A stretch of 64,000 nucleotides of DNA, from the NCBI GenBank assembly GCA_025408425.1, contig JANXYX010000040.1, positions 1 to 64,000 of the forward strand, read 5' to 3'. Shown in pieces: positions 37,399 through 46,263 of this stretch. The stretch's first letter is position 1, and every line of letters begins with the position of its first letter. A program made the translations under genes and the position numbers. Source of the DNA: Granulicella sp. GTDB lineage: Bacteria > Acidobacteriota > Terriglobia > Terriglobales > Acidobacteriaceae. A model generated the notes under the pieces. The model was not told the origin of the DNA. It worked only from the letters and a program-made list of their open reading frames with translations, and searched no databases.

Positions 37399-38655
37399 AT
37401 GGCCCTGACCAACTCCAACATCGACCCCAGCACAGCCCCCGCCCAAGGCACTCCGGACACTGTACCCGCCACGGCAACCCTGCTCATCAGCCTCGCATCC
37501 CTCCCGCCTCAGCAGTTGGAGGCGACCCTCACTAATATCACCCTCGCCTTTCACGACACGCCCGGAAGCCAGACCATCCTCGTCGCCACGCCCGACAGCA
37601 CACACTCCATTGCCGCCGATACATCCTTCGGCGCACTCCATCTCCTCCCCTACACTCCCGCCGCTCCGCCCAGCATCAATCTCATCCTCACCGCCACCGA
37701 CTACCTCAACACTTTCAAGCTCGCGCAGACTCATCAAGCCACTGCCTGCGTCCTGCTTGGCGCCGAGTGCCACTCCCTCACCCCCCAGGCGATACGCAAT
37801 CTTGCCATCGCCGTTACCACCTCCAACGGCGACCTCGCCGTACCGCGATACCAAATAGGCCCCAACGAAGGACTCGTCACCTCCGCCATCCTCTACCCCG
37901 TCACACGCGCCTTGTTCGCAGCCCGCCCGCGCTTCCCCCTCGCCATAGACTTCGGCCTCTCCCTGCGCATGGCTGAGCGTCTCGCAACCTCAGCCCAGAA
38001 GTTCATCGCCACCAATCAGGAGCACGCCATCCTCTGGCCAGTCTCCGAGGCCGTCTGCGCAAACTTTACGACTACCGAGACTGACGGCGGCACCCGCACC
38101 CTCCCCCAGCCGGCCTCAACCGACATCAACGCGCTGCTCGCTCAAATCGCCGGATCTCTCTTCGCAGACATCGATGCCAGGGCCTCATTCTGGCAGCGGG
38201 TCCGCACAGCTCAAGCCGTCCGCCCCCAACTCCAGGACCACCCCTTCCGCCAGATCCCAGCCGAAGGCTGGCCCGACGTCACCCCCATGCTGGAGGCCTT
38301 TCGCCTCGCGTATACCAACCTCGCCGAGATCTGGTCCCTCGTTCTGCCGCCTAACTCACTCCTCGGCCTCAAGCGGCTCTCTGTCACCCCGCCAGCCAGC
38401 TTCCGCATGCCGGACGCCCTCTGGGCACGCATCATCTACGACTTCATCCTCGCCTATCGGCTCCGCACCATCAATCGCGGTCACCTGCTCGGAGCACTCA
38501 CACCCCTCTATCTAGCCTGGGTAGCCTCTCACATCATCCTCGCCGATAACGACACAGCCCCCGAGGCCCACATCGAAGCTCAGGCCGCAGCCTTCGAGTA
38601 CGACAAGCCATACCTCCTGTCACGCTGGCGATGGCCAGACCGATTCAATCCGTAG
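37399..38655 (+). CDS. Degenerate glycosyltransferase-like protein
   Basis: A 418-residue protein without signal peptide. Its layout resembles GT-A enzymes of the mannosylglycerate/glucosylglycerate synthase kind: a nucleotide-binding half, then VTSAILYPVTRALFA (about 161-175), IDFGLSLRMAERL (about 182-194), and a helical C-terminal half ending in a long Tyr/Trp-rich segment. Where such enzymes carry the metal-binding Asp-x-Asp, this one reads LLGAECHSLTP (about 118-128), so metal-dependent transfer may be lost. It follows treS by 50 bp. The relationship is judged by eye; an unrelated hypothetical remains possible. Confidence 0.5.
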   Translation: MALTNSNIDPSTAPAQGTPDTVPATATLLISLASLPPQQLEATLTNITLAFHDTPGSQTILVATPDSTHSIAADTSFGALHLLPYTPAAPPSINLILTATDYLNTFKLAQTHQATACVLLGAECHSLTPQAIRNLAIAVTTSNGDLAVPRYQIGPNEGLVTSAILYPVTRALFAARPRFPLAIDFGLSLRMAERLATSAQKFIATNQEHAILWPVSEAVCANFTTTETDGGTRTLPQPASTDINALLAQIAGSLFADIDARASFWQRVRTAQAVRPQLQDHPFRQIPAEGWPDVTPMLEAFRLAYTNLAEIWSLVLPPNSLLGLKRLSVTPPASFRMPDALWARIIYDFILAYRLRTINRGHLLGALTPLYLAWVASHIILADNDTAPEAHIEAQAAAFEYDKPYLLSRWRWPDRFNP

Positions 38656-38732
38656 CAAAAGTCGACTATACGAAATACGTAACAAGAAACGCTACACAAT
38701 CTGCAACAACGAAATCGCAAGGAGACGACACC

Positions 38733-39479
38733 ATGTGGCAACAAGTTCAGTACGCATTGAGCCAATCCGCACACCGGGCACTCTTCAAGCTCGCCAGCTT
38801 TCTCCCCGGACTGCTCGCTCTGCTCGTCGCCGTCATCCTGCTCACCGCAATCGGTGCCGGACTCGCCGCCTTGCTCCGCCGCATCCTTATCACGTTCAGG
38901 TTCGACGAACGACTCGCGCGCAACCATGTGGCATCGGTCTCCGAATGGGCTCCATCCCATAGCCCCACCCTGCTCCTCTCGCGCATCGTATTCTGGGCCT
39001 GTGTGCTCGCAGGGTTTGCCATCGGCATCTCTGCCTTCGACGCCTCCTACTCCAACAACCTGGAGGTCTCGACGTTCTTGATCCCTTACCTCACTCACTC
39101 CGTCGGAGCGATCATCCTGCTCTTGGCCGGCAACCTGATCGCGCGCTTCCTCGCACGCTCCGTCCTCATCGGTGCGGTCAATGCAAAACTGCAGTACGCA
39201 CGCTTCCTCTCGCTCGGCGTCAAGTGGCTCGTCCTCGTCCTCACCGGAGCCATGGTGCTCGATCACTTGCAAATCGGAGGAACCGTCGTCGAGCTGGCCT
39301 TCGGCATCCTCTTCGGCGGTATCGTCCTCACCCTTTCTCTCGCAATCGGACTCGGCTCCCGCGACATCGTCAGTCGCTCACTCGAACGCAATGTAGACCG
39401 CACCAGCAGCCCCGAATCACTCCCAGGAGATGAAGGCACGCGTCCTCCAACCCCCATCGACACATTGCGCCACTTCTAA
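38733..39479 (+). CDS. TM-helix repeat membrane protein, mechanosensitive-channel-like
   Basis: A 248-residue membrane protein with four or five hydrophobic helices. The segments LPGLLALLVAVILLTAIGAGLAALLRRI and ELAFGILFGGIVLTLSLAIGLGSRDI resemble the paired 'conserved TM helix' repeats related to MscS-type channels, but the soluble MscS beta-domain is absent and a short polar tail follows. AAGGAG nine bases before the ATG at 38733 fixes the start; the longer frame overlaps the preceding gene. Location after trehalose genes suggests osmotic-stress relevance, by inference. Confidence 0.75.
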   Translation: MWQQVQYALSQSAHRALFKLASFLPGLLALLVAVILLTAIGAGLAALLRRILITFRFDERLARNHVASVSEWAPSHSPTLLLSRIVFWACVLAGFAIGISAFDASYSNNLEVSTFLIPYLTHSVGAIILLLAGNLIARFLARSVLIGAVNAKLQYARFLSLGVKWLVLVLTGAMVLDHLQIGGTVVELAFGILFGGIVLTLSLAIGLGSRDIVSRSLERNVDRTSSPESLPGDEGTRPPTPIDTLRHF

Positions 39480-39518
39480 ACGAAGCCGATCCAGTCAGAG
39501 AGTCAGAGAGTCAGCCTG

Positions 39519-40898
39519 CTAGACTCCATGCCCTCGCCCAGCGACCATCGGCCCTGCATCAGGACTCGTATTGCCCGATGGTGGAAGCAATAAGGGAGCG
39601 CAAAATCCATAGAGTGAAACCACCACAAATCCAGCCAGGGGAACCACATATCCCAGGCCAACCGACCCAGTCGATCGGGCAATATAGCCCAGCACCGGCG
39701 GAAACACCGCTCCGCCAACAATCGACATCACCAGCACCGATCCTGCCAGCTTCGTATTTGGCCCCAGCCCCTTCAACCCCAGTGCAAAGATCGTCGGAAA
39801 CATGATCGACAAGAAGAAACCACTCGCCACCAGTGCATTGGCGCCCAGTAGTCCCGGCCGCGTTATCGCAAGCGCAATCAGCGCTACATTCGCAGCGCCA
39901 TAGATCCCCAGTAGTTTGCTCGCGGTTACATACTTCATCAGCCAGGTCGTCGCAAACCGCCCAATCGCCATCACCACCAGCGTCGCCGTCAGATAACCCG
40001 CAGCAGAACGCTCACTCACACTGGTGTACTGCTTCATATAAGGAATCAGGCTGCTCCATGTCGCCACCTGCGCCCCAACCGCGCAGAACAACGCCGCAAC
40101 CGCAAACCATAGATGCGGATAATGCAGCAGCGCGCCAAAGCTTCCATGATCGACCGCCGCTCCAGCTTCACCCTCCTGCTCACTCGCCATCGCAGGAAAC
40201 TTCATCCGCGACAGTAGCAGCGCAAACAGCAAGACCACCGATCCCAGCGCCAGATACGTCGGCACAACCCGCATCAACTCCGAGTGCAGATAGCCCGCGT
40301 ACGTGCCCGCCTGCTTCATCGCCGCTACCTGCGGAGCCTTCAACTCAACACCCGAAAAAATAAACTGGGCGCCAACAATCACACCCACAATCGTGCCCGG
40401 CGGATTGAAAGACTGTGCAAAGTTCAACCGTCGCTCCGACGTCTCCGCCGGTCCAAACTGCGCCATAAATGGGTTCGCCGCCGTCTCCAGAATTGATGCC
40501 CCACACCCCACGGTGAATAATGCAACTAGAAAAGGCACATATTTTCCGCTCACGGCTGCCGGCCAGAACAGCACCATCCCAGAGCCGAACATCGCCAGCC
40601 CCAAAATCATGCCCGCCTTGTATCCCCAGCGCCGCATCACCAGGGCCGCAGGAATCGCCATGCAGAAGTAGCCCAGAAAGTTCGCCGTCTGCACCAGTTG
40701 CGCGCCAAACTGTGACAACTCAAACGACTTCTTGAACTGTTGCACCAGTATGTCCGTCAGGTTGTTCGACATTCCCCACAGAAAAAACAGCACTGTCACC
40801 AGGACAAACAAAGTCATCTGCCCGACCGGAAATACCGGCTTATCCTTCGCAGCCGCCTGCGACTCCGCACTCGTTACAACCGATGATGAAACCTGCAT
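39519..40898 (-). CDS. fucP: L-fucose:H+ symporter-type MFS permease
   Basis: A 459-residue twelve-helix major facilitator of the FHS/FucP family. Marks include LFFLWGMSNNLTDILVQQFKKSFELS after a short polar N-terminus, ANFLGYFCMAIPAALVMRRWGYKAGMILGL, and ETAANPFMAQFGP in the fourth/fifth helix region. Relatives carry fucose, glucose or galactose, so the sugar is not certain. The ATG at 40898 has GAGGGG six bases upstream. It is third in a row on the minus strand after a fuconolactonase-like hydrolase and a sugar dehydrogenase, supporting L-fucose. Confidence 0.88.
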   Translation of the reverse strand: MQVSSSVVTSAESQAAAKDKPVFPVGQMTLFVLVTVLFFLWGMSNNLTDILVQQFKKSFELSQFGAQLVQTANFLGYFCMAIPAALVMRRWGYKAGMILGLAMFGSGMVLFWPAAVSGKYVPFLVALFTVGCGASILETAANPFMAQFGPAETSERRLNFAQSFNPPGTIVGVIVGAQFIFSGVELKAPQVAAMKQAGTYAGYLHSELMRVVPTYLALGSVVLLFALLLSRMKFPAMASEQEGEAGAAVDHGSFGALLHYPHLWFAVAALFCAVGAQVATWSSLIPYMKQYTSVSERSAAGYLTATLVVMAIGRFATTWLMKYVTASKLLGIYGAANVALIALAITRPGLLGANALVASGFFLSIMFPTIFALGLKGLGPNTKLAGSVLVMSIVGGAVFPPVLGYIARSTGSVGLGYVVPLAGFVVVSLYGFCAPLLLPPSGNTSPDAGPMVAGRGHGV

Positions 40899-40934
40899 GC
40901 AATACCCCTCAATCAAAACGAAATACTCAAAGCC

Positions 40935-41942
40935 TTAGCCGATTTCCACCATGATCTTCGTGAACTTGCCCGGCGCGTCACTCCACTCGCCCAGCATCCG
41001 CGCTGCGTCTTCCATTGGCACTATCGCGCTGATCGCGTCCTCCACCGGAAACCGCTTCGCCTCCAGCATCTCGATCACCTCGCGGAAGTCTTCCGGCAGC
41101 GCATTCCGGCTACCCATAATGTCCAGTTCCTTCTGCACAAAAAGCCGCGTCTCATACGCAACCGGCTCCTTCGCATAGCCGATGTACACCACGCGCCCCG
41201 TAAACGCGACCTCTTCCACTGCAGCGCGAAACGTCACAGGCAGTCCGATCGCTTCGATCATCACATCCGGCCCCTGCCCGCCCGTTATCTCCTCAAGTCG
41301 CTCATGCAGATCCTCGCGCCCCGTATTGATCAGGTACTTCGCCCCAGCCTTTCGCGCAATCTCCAACTTGGCATCATCCATGTCGATCGCAATCGTCACC
41401 GCTCCCCGGTACGCAGCCGCAGCGATCGCTCCCAAGCCAACCCCGCCGCACCCAAACACTCCCACCGTATCCTCTGCCGTCACACGTCCGCGCGCCGCCG
41501 CATGAAAACCCACCGTCAACGGCTCCACCAGGCAAAGCTCCTTCAACGAGAGCTTCGCCGCATACAACTTCTCCTGCGGAACACTGATGTACTCCGTCAT
41601 TGCACCATCGCGTTGCACGCCCATCGTCTCATTACGCTGGCACGCGTTCACTCGTCCCCGTCGGCACGACGGACAGATCCCGCAACTCGTATAGGGTGAG
41701 ATCGTCACCGCCGTTCCTGTCGCAAACCGGCTGCCCCCGCCCTCAACAACCTCGGCCGCCACCTCATGCCCCAGCACTCGCGGAAACGTCACCATCGCAT
41801 TCCGTCCGCGATACGTATTCAGGTCCGTCCCGCACATCCCCACCATCTTCACGCGCAACAACACCTCATTCGCCTTGCCCACAAGCTCCGGAACATCTGC
41901 AACCGCCGCAACCCCTGGCCCTTCCATCCGAAACGCCTTCAA
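40935..41942 (-). CDS. Zinc-dependent sugar/alcohol dehydrogenase
   Basis: A 335-residue medium-chain dehydrogenase. Catalytic zinc residues are seen in GMCGTDLNTYRG and LGHEV; structural zinc Cys are in SCGICPSCRRGRVNAC; the cofactor-binding turn is GVFGCGGVGLGAIAAA. The start codon is TTG with GGAG about seven bases before it; an ATG five codons later is an alternative. In this cluster it may oxidise L-fucose to fuconolactone or act on a later keto-acid, but the sequence does not decide. fucP begins 37 bases further on. Confidence 0.85.
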   Translation of the reverse strand: MKAFRMEGPGVAAVADVPELVGKANEVLLRVKMVGMCGTDLNTYRGRNAMVTFPRVLGHEVAAEVVEGGGSRFATGTAVTISPYTSCGICPSCRRGRVNACQRNETMGVQRDGAMTEYISVPQEKLYAAKLSLKELCLVEPLTVGFHAAARGRVTAEDTVGVFGCGGVGLGAIAAAAYRGAVTIAIDMDDAKLEIARKAGAKYLINTGREDLHERLEEITGGQGPDVMIEAIGLPVTFRAAVEEVAFTGRVVYIGYAKEPVAYETRLFVQKELDIMGSRNALPEDFREVIEMLEAKRFPVEDAISAIVPMEDAARMLGEWSDAPGKFTKIMVEIG

Positions 41943-42002
41943 TCTAACTCTCCTTACCCGCAGGGCTCTATCACTCTGTTGTCGTTAAAGTAACCGATAA
42001 AG

Positions 42003-42836
42003 CTATAGGTCGTACACCTCTATTGCAGTGCCACCAAAGATCGCATCCCGCTCACTCTCGCTAAACCCAGCAAAATACTCCCGCAGCACTTCAAACCACT
42101 GCGTATATTGCGACGCCAACAGGCACACCGGCCAGTCGGACCCCGCCATCAGCCGCTCCGCTCCAAACGCATCCACCACCGCATCCAGATAGGGCCGCAG
42201 AGTCTCTGGAGACCATGTGCTCCAGTGCGCCTCCGTCACCAACCCGCTCACCTTGCACCAAACATTGCGCCGCAGTCCAAGCTCCCGCAGATCATCTGCC
42301 CACGGCTCCAGAATCCCCCCGGAAATCAACGGTTTCGCAATATGGTCCAGCACAAATACCTGGTTCGGATACTCATCGACAAAATCAATCGTCTGCGGAA
42401 GCTGTCGCTCGTAGATCAATATGTCGTACACCAATCCGCTGCCCTGCATCGCCTCGATGCCAGCATTAAAGTCCGCGCGCAGAATATAGTTCTCGTCCTT
42501 CTCTGCCTGGATCACATGCCGAAGCCCCTTCAACCTGGGCCGGTCTTCAAACTCCTCCATCACCTCAGGAAAGTCTTCCCCCGCAATCGGTGCCCAGCCC
42601 ACCACCCCGCGAATCGCCGAACACTCGTCCGCCTGCTTCAGCAGCCAGCGCGTCTCTTCCATCGACTGCCGCGCCTGAACCGCCACCGTACCGTCGATCC
42701 CCGCAGCAGCTAACTCCCGCACCAGATCCTGCGGTAGAAAGTCTCGCTGCAGCGCCTTCATGCTGTCATCCAACCAGTCAAACTCCTGTGCTGTGTACCG
42801 CCACAAATGATGATGCGCATCAATCTTCTCCGCCAC
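42003..42836 (-). CDS. Amidohydrolase-2 family lactonase, probable L-fuconolactonase
   Basis: A 277-residue TIM-barrel hydrolase. It begins AEKIDAHHHLWRY (metal-site HHH) and contains GVVGWAPI, LKGLRHVIQAE, VLDHIAKPLI, NVWCKVSGLVTEA and LMAGSDWPVC, the usual order in L-fuconolactonase and related sugar lactonases. GTG at 42836 is chosen because GGAGG lies seven bases upstream; the TTG two codons earlier would place that motif too close. It would hydrolyse fuconolactone to fuconate. The next enzyme, fuconate dehydratase, is not in the window. Confidence 0.85.
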   Translation of the reverse strand: MAEKIDAHHHLWRYTAQEFDWLDDSMKALQRDFLPQDLVRELAAAGIDGTVAVQARQSMEETRWLLKQADECSAIRGVVGWAPIAGEDFPEVMEEFEDRPRLKGLRHVIQAEKDENYILRADFNAGIEAMQGSGLVYDILIYERQLPQTIDFVDEYPNQVFVLDHIAKPLISGGILEPWADDLRELGLRRNVWCKVSGLVTEAHWSTWSPETLRPYLDAVVDAFGAERLMAGSDWPVCLLASQYTQWFEVLREYFAGFSESERDAIFGGTAIEVYDL

Positions 42837-43094
42837 GCTCAAACCTCCAAAACAGAAATATCACTTCGAAATAACCATATTTTTACTGACAAAAGTGAAA
42901 ATCAGTCTATCCCACCGCAACCAGCGCCGTATGCAGCCATCTACTTCCACTCATGCGGCAACGCCCCCGCCGGCTTGCCGCATAATCTCTCCGTCGCATC
43001 ATCCCATGCCGCCTGCCTTTATTTCGCCAATGACGCAAAGCCCGTTTCGTTCTATTCTTGTCGGAATATCAAAATCACGAATTCAACTGCACTT

Positions 43095-45437
43095 ATGCCT
43101 GAACACATCCAGTCCGAGCCCCTCCAAACCGTAGGCACTTCCCCTATCCGCAAGGAGGGCGTAGCCAAGGTCCTCGGCCGCACCAAATACATCGACGACA
43201 TCAGCCTCCCCGGCATGTGGTTCGGAGCCACAGTCCGCTCCACCATCGCACGCGGCCGCATACAATCCATCAGATTCTCTCCCGAAATCCCCTGGCACGA
43301 GTTCACCATCGTCTCCGCAGCAGACATCCCCGGCGAGAACGTCATCGTCCATCTCGCCAAAGATCACCCCTGCCTCGCCGCAACCCACGTCAACCACCCC
43401 GACGAACCCATCCTCCTCCTCGCCCACCCTGACCGCACCATCCTCCCCGCAGCCGTCGCCGCAGTCCACATCACCTACGAAGAACTCCCCGCCGTCTTCA
43501 CCATCGACGACTCCGAAGCCCCCAACGCCCCCACCATCTGGGGCGACCCCGACGCCCCGGAGAAGAACCTCTTTAAGTCCTACCTCATGAAGTGCGGTGA
43601 CGAACCCAACCTCGAAGCTATCTTCGCCTCAGCCGACTTCATCGTCGAAGGCGAGTACCGCACCGGCGCGCAGGAGCAGCTTTACATCGAGAACAACGGC
43701 ATCATCGCCGAGTACGATCCCGAGACCGGCGTCACCGTCCAGGGCGCCATGCAGTGCCCCTACTACGTCGTCCACGCCCTCGAACTCGTCTTCAACCTCC
43801 CCCCCGAAAAGTGCCGCGTCATCCAGACCGAAACCGGCGGAGCCTTCGGCGGCAAGGAGGACTTCCCCTCCGTCATCGGCTCCCACGCTGCCCTCCTCGC
43901 CATGAAGTCCGGCCACCCCGTCAAAATCTGTTACGACCGCGCAGAAGACCTCGCTGGCACCACCAAGCGCCACCCCAGCCGCTCTCGCCATCGCACCGCC
44001 GTCAGCAAAGACGGCAAGCTCCTCGGCGGCGAGATCGAAGTCGTCCTCGACGGCGGAGCCTACCTCACCCTCACCTCCACCGTCCTCTCCCGCGCCACCA
44101 TCCACTCTCCCGGCCCGTACCACTGGCCCGCCCTCCGCGTCACCGGCAAGGCCTACGCCACCAATCTCCCGCCCCACGGAGCCTTCCGCGGCTTCGGAGC
44201 CCCGCAAAGCATCTTCGGCACAGAGCGCCACATGAACAAGATCGCCCGCACCATCGGCCTCACCCCCGAAGAGTTCCGCCGCCGCAACCTCCTCGCCGTA
44301 GGCGACCGCACCGCCACCGGCCAACTCGTCACCGACACGGTCGACATGCAGCACCTCCTCACCCGCGCCCTCGAAGAGTCCAACTACCACGCCAAACGCG
44401 CAGAGTTCGCCCGCACCAATCCCACCAGCCCCATCAAGCGCGGCATCGGCTTCGCCACCTTCTTCCACGGCTCAGGCTTCACCGGCTCCGGAGAGCGCCG
44501 TCTCAACTCCCTCGTCGAAATCGAGATCACCCCAAAAGGCCAGCCGCAGATCCTCGTCTCCTCCACCGAGTTCGGCCAGGGTACGAACACCATCCTCTGC
44601 CAGATCGCCGCCCAAACCCTCAACCTTCCCTACGAATTCATCCTCATCGCCCAGCCCGACACCGCCCGCGTCCCCAACTCCGGCCCCACCGTCGCCAGCC
44701 GAACCGCCATGATCGTCGGCAAGCTCGTCGAGCGCGCCGCCCAATCCCTCTGCGCCACCCTCGTCACCTCAGGCCATCTGCCCCACGAGTACTCAGCCGC
44801 CGACTTCCGCAACGCAGCCCTCGCCTACGTCGCCCAACACGGCCCACTCAAAGCCAGCGTCCGCTACCAATCCCCCGGCGACATCTTCTGGGACGACGAG
44901 AACTACAAAGGCGAAGCCTATCCCGCCTACGCATGGGCCGTCTACGTCGCAGAAGTCGCCGTCGACACCACCACCTACTCCGCAACCTGCACCGACTTCT
45001 ATGCGCTTCAAGAAGTCGGCAAAGTCCTCCACCCCATCCTCGCCAAAGGCCAGATCGAAGGGGGCATCGCCCAGGGCATCGGCTACGCGCTCTACGAAAA
45101 ATGCGTCTGGCAGAACGGCCACATGGCCAACAATCAGATGACCAACTACATCATGCCAACCTCTGCCGACCTGCCGCCCATACACGTCGCCTTCGAAGAA
45201 ATCCCCAGTATCCACGGCCCCTTCGGAGCCAAGGGCATCGGCGAACTCCCCATGGACGGCCCCGGCCCAGCCATCCTCAACGCCATCGAAGAAGCCACCG
45301 GCTTCTCCTTCAACGAGATCCCCCTCCTCCCCGAAGACATCTTCGAAAAACTAACCGCCAACGGCGAAGCCACCGGTGGCACCGAAGACCTCAACCCCGC
45401 CATCGCCGGCCCCTACTTCAGCGAGGCCACCGCATGA
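43095..45437 (+). CDS. xdhB: Xanthine dehydrogenase, molybdopterin-binding subunit
   Basis: A 780-residue large subunit of a molybdenum hydroxylase. It has an aldehyde oxidase a/b hammerhead at the N-terminus (RKEGVAKVLGRTKYIDDISLPG) and the Mo-cofactor motifs GGAFGGKEDFP, HGAFRGFGAPQ, EFGQGTNT, and a catalytic Glu in AKGIGELPMDG. Purine specificity is inferred from the ureide operon elsewhere in the window. The ATG at 43095 is used; the longer frame begins in the region shared with the divergent fuconolactonase gene. The small Fe-S and FAD subunit genes follow only after a 0.6-kb repeat block. Confidence 0.9.
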   Translation: MPEHIQSEPLQTVGTSPIRKEGVAKVLGRTKYIDDISLPGMWFGATVRSTIARGRIQSIRFSPEIPWHEFTIVSAADIPGENVIVHLAKDHPCLAATHVNHPDEPILLLAHPDRTILPAAVAAVHITYEELPAVFTIDDSEAPNAPTIWGDPDAPEKNLFKSYLMKCGDEPNLEAIFASADFIVEGEYRTGAQEQLYIENNGIIAEYDPETGVTVQGAMQCPYYVVHALELVFNLPPEKCRVIQTETGGAFGGKEDFPSVIGSHAALLAMKSGHPVKICYDRAEDLAGTTKRHPSRSRHRTAVSKDGKLLGGEIEVVLDGGAYLTLTSTVLSRATIHSPGPYHWPALRVTGKAYATNLPPHGAFRGFGAPQSIFGTERHMNKIARTIGLTPEEFRRRNLLAVGDRTATGQLVTDTVDMQHLLTRALEESNYHAKRAEFARTNPTSPIKRGIGFATFFHGSGFTGSGERRLNSLVEIEITPKGQPQILVSSTEFGQGTNTILCQIAAQTLNLPYEFILIAQPDTARVPNSGPTVASRTAMIVGKLVERAAQSLCATLVTSGHLPHEYSAADFRNAALAYVAQHGPLKASVRYQSPGDIFWDDENYKGEAYPAYAWAVYVAEVAVDTTTYSATCTDFYALQEVGKVLHPILAKGQIEGGIAQGIGYALYEKCVWQNGHMANNQMTNYIMPTSADLPPIHVAFEEIPSIHGPFGAKGIGELPMDGPGPAILNAIEEATGFSFNEIPLLPEDIFEKLTANGEATGGTEDLNPAIAGPYFSEATA

Positions 45438-45483
45438 CCAAACCGACACCTGCGTTCGCACACCCGACCCAGCCCATAAAACG

Positions 45484-45976
45484 TCATCCTGAGCGCAGGC
45501 GAAGCCAAGTCGAAGGACCTGCTGTTGCCGTTGCTCCTGCTGTTGCCGTTGCTCCTGCTGTTGCCGTTGCTCCTGCTGTTGCCGTTGCTGTTGCATTCGC
45601 CGTTGCTCCTGCCGTTGCTGTTGCCGTTGCTCCTGCCGTTGCTGTTGCCGTTGCCGTTGCATTCGCATTCGCATTCGCCGTTGCTTCTGAGATAGGTCCG
45701 GGCTTCAGCCCGGACATCCACAAACAACAAAAGAAGCCGGGCTTTAGCCCCCGGGATATGCTCTCCTCTCTGAGCCTCAACGCCGTTGCTGTTGCCGTTG
45801 CATTTGCCGTTGCTGTTGCCGTTGCATTTGCCGTTGCTGTTGCCGTTGCCGTTGCATTCGCATTCGCATTCGCATTCGCCGTTGCTTCTGAGATAGGTCC
45901 GGGCTTCAGCCCGGACACCCACGAACAACAAAAGAAGCCGGGCTTTAGCCCCCGGGATATGCTCTCTTCTCTTAGC
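45484..45976. repeat. Mosaic intergenic repeat block (hexamer arrays plus hairpins)
   Basis: The block opens with TCATCCTGAGCG and GTCGAAGGACCTGC, then arrays of GTTGCC/GTTGCT/ATTCGC hexamers, including 18-bp units GTTGCTCCTGCTGTTGCC. Next come the hairpins GTCCGGGCTTCAGCCCGGAC (45696-45715) and GCCGGGCTTTAGCCCCCGGG. The stretch about 45645-45776 is then duplicated almost exactly at about 45840-45976. Frames across it translate as low-complexity Val-Ala or Gly-Asn-Ser strings with no ribosome binding site, so I see no gene here. Confidence 0.9.
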
Positions 45977-46017
45977 CATGGAATCTCAAGCAGCTTTGTA
46001 ATCGGCGAGGTCGCTGC

Positions 46018-46263
46018 ATGAGCGACATGACATTTGGCATCTTCTTCGAGGTTTATCTTGTGGCAGGTACAGCCTTCTTATTCTTCGCTCTTCTGAATCG
46101 ACGATTTAACCAATGGCTACTCCCACTTAACCGAGCGTTCCGCCCTAATTGGAGTGAAAAGCATTTTCAAATCTTGAAGATTTTTTTACTAGTCATCTTC
46201 GTTCCTCTAACTATCTTCAATAGCCTAAGCCTCTTGGGAATATCCCTCTGGAATTCACGATGA
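46018..46263 (+). CDS. Small membrane protein inside the xdh operon
   Basis: An 81-residue protein with two hydrophobic segments (about residues 5-25, FFEVYLVAGTAFLFFALLNR, and about 53-76, LKIFLLVIFVPLTIFNSLSL) joined by a basic loop. GAGG lies seven bases before the ATG, and the stop overlaps the start of the Fe-S subunit gene by four bases (ATGA), both signs of a real, coupled gene. Its codons are more AT-rich than those of neighbouring xdh genes. No family recognised; a role in anchoring the dehydrogenase is speculation. Confidence 0.65.
   Translation: MSDMTFGIFFEVYLVAGTAFLFFALLNRRFNQWLLPLNRAFRPNWSEKHFQILKIFLLVIFVPLTIFNSLSLLGISLWNSR

Noticed and set aside
42837..43094. 96-codon upstream extension of the xanthine dehydrogenase large subunit
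   Set aside because: It overlaps the start of the divergent fuconolactonase gene and its sequence has no similarity to the hammerhead domain that begins shortly after ATG 43095.
45484..45976. CRISPR array
   Set aside because: The repeats are contiguous hexamers and 18-mers with no unique spacers of constant size, and no cas gene is in the window.
45413..45979. Minus-strand frames of 188 and 144 codons across the repeat block
   Set aside because: They translate only as Gly-Asn-Ser or Ala-Thr repeats plus two near-identical segments from the duplication; no start signal or independent support.
43754..46021. 755-codon plus-strand frame covering most of xdhB and the repeat block
   Set aside because: It is out of frame with xdhB, is Arg/Pro-rich low complexity, and ends in Val-Ala strings made by the hexamer repeat.
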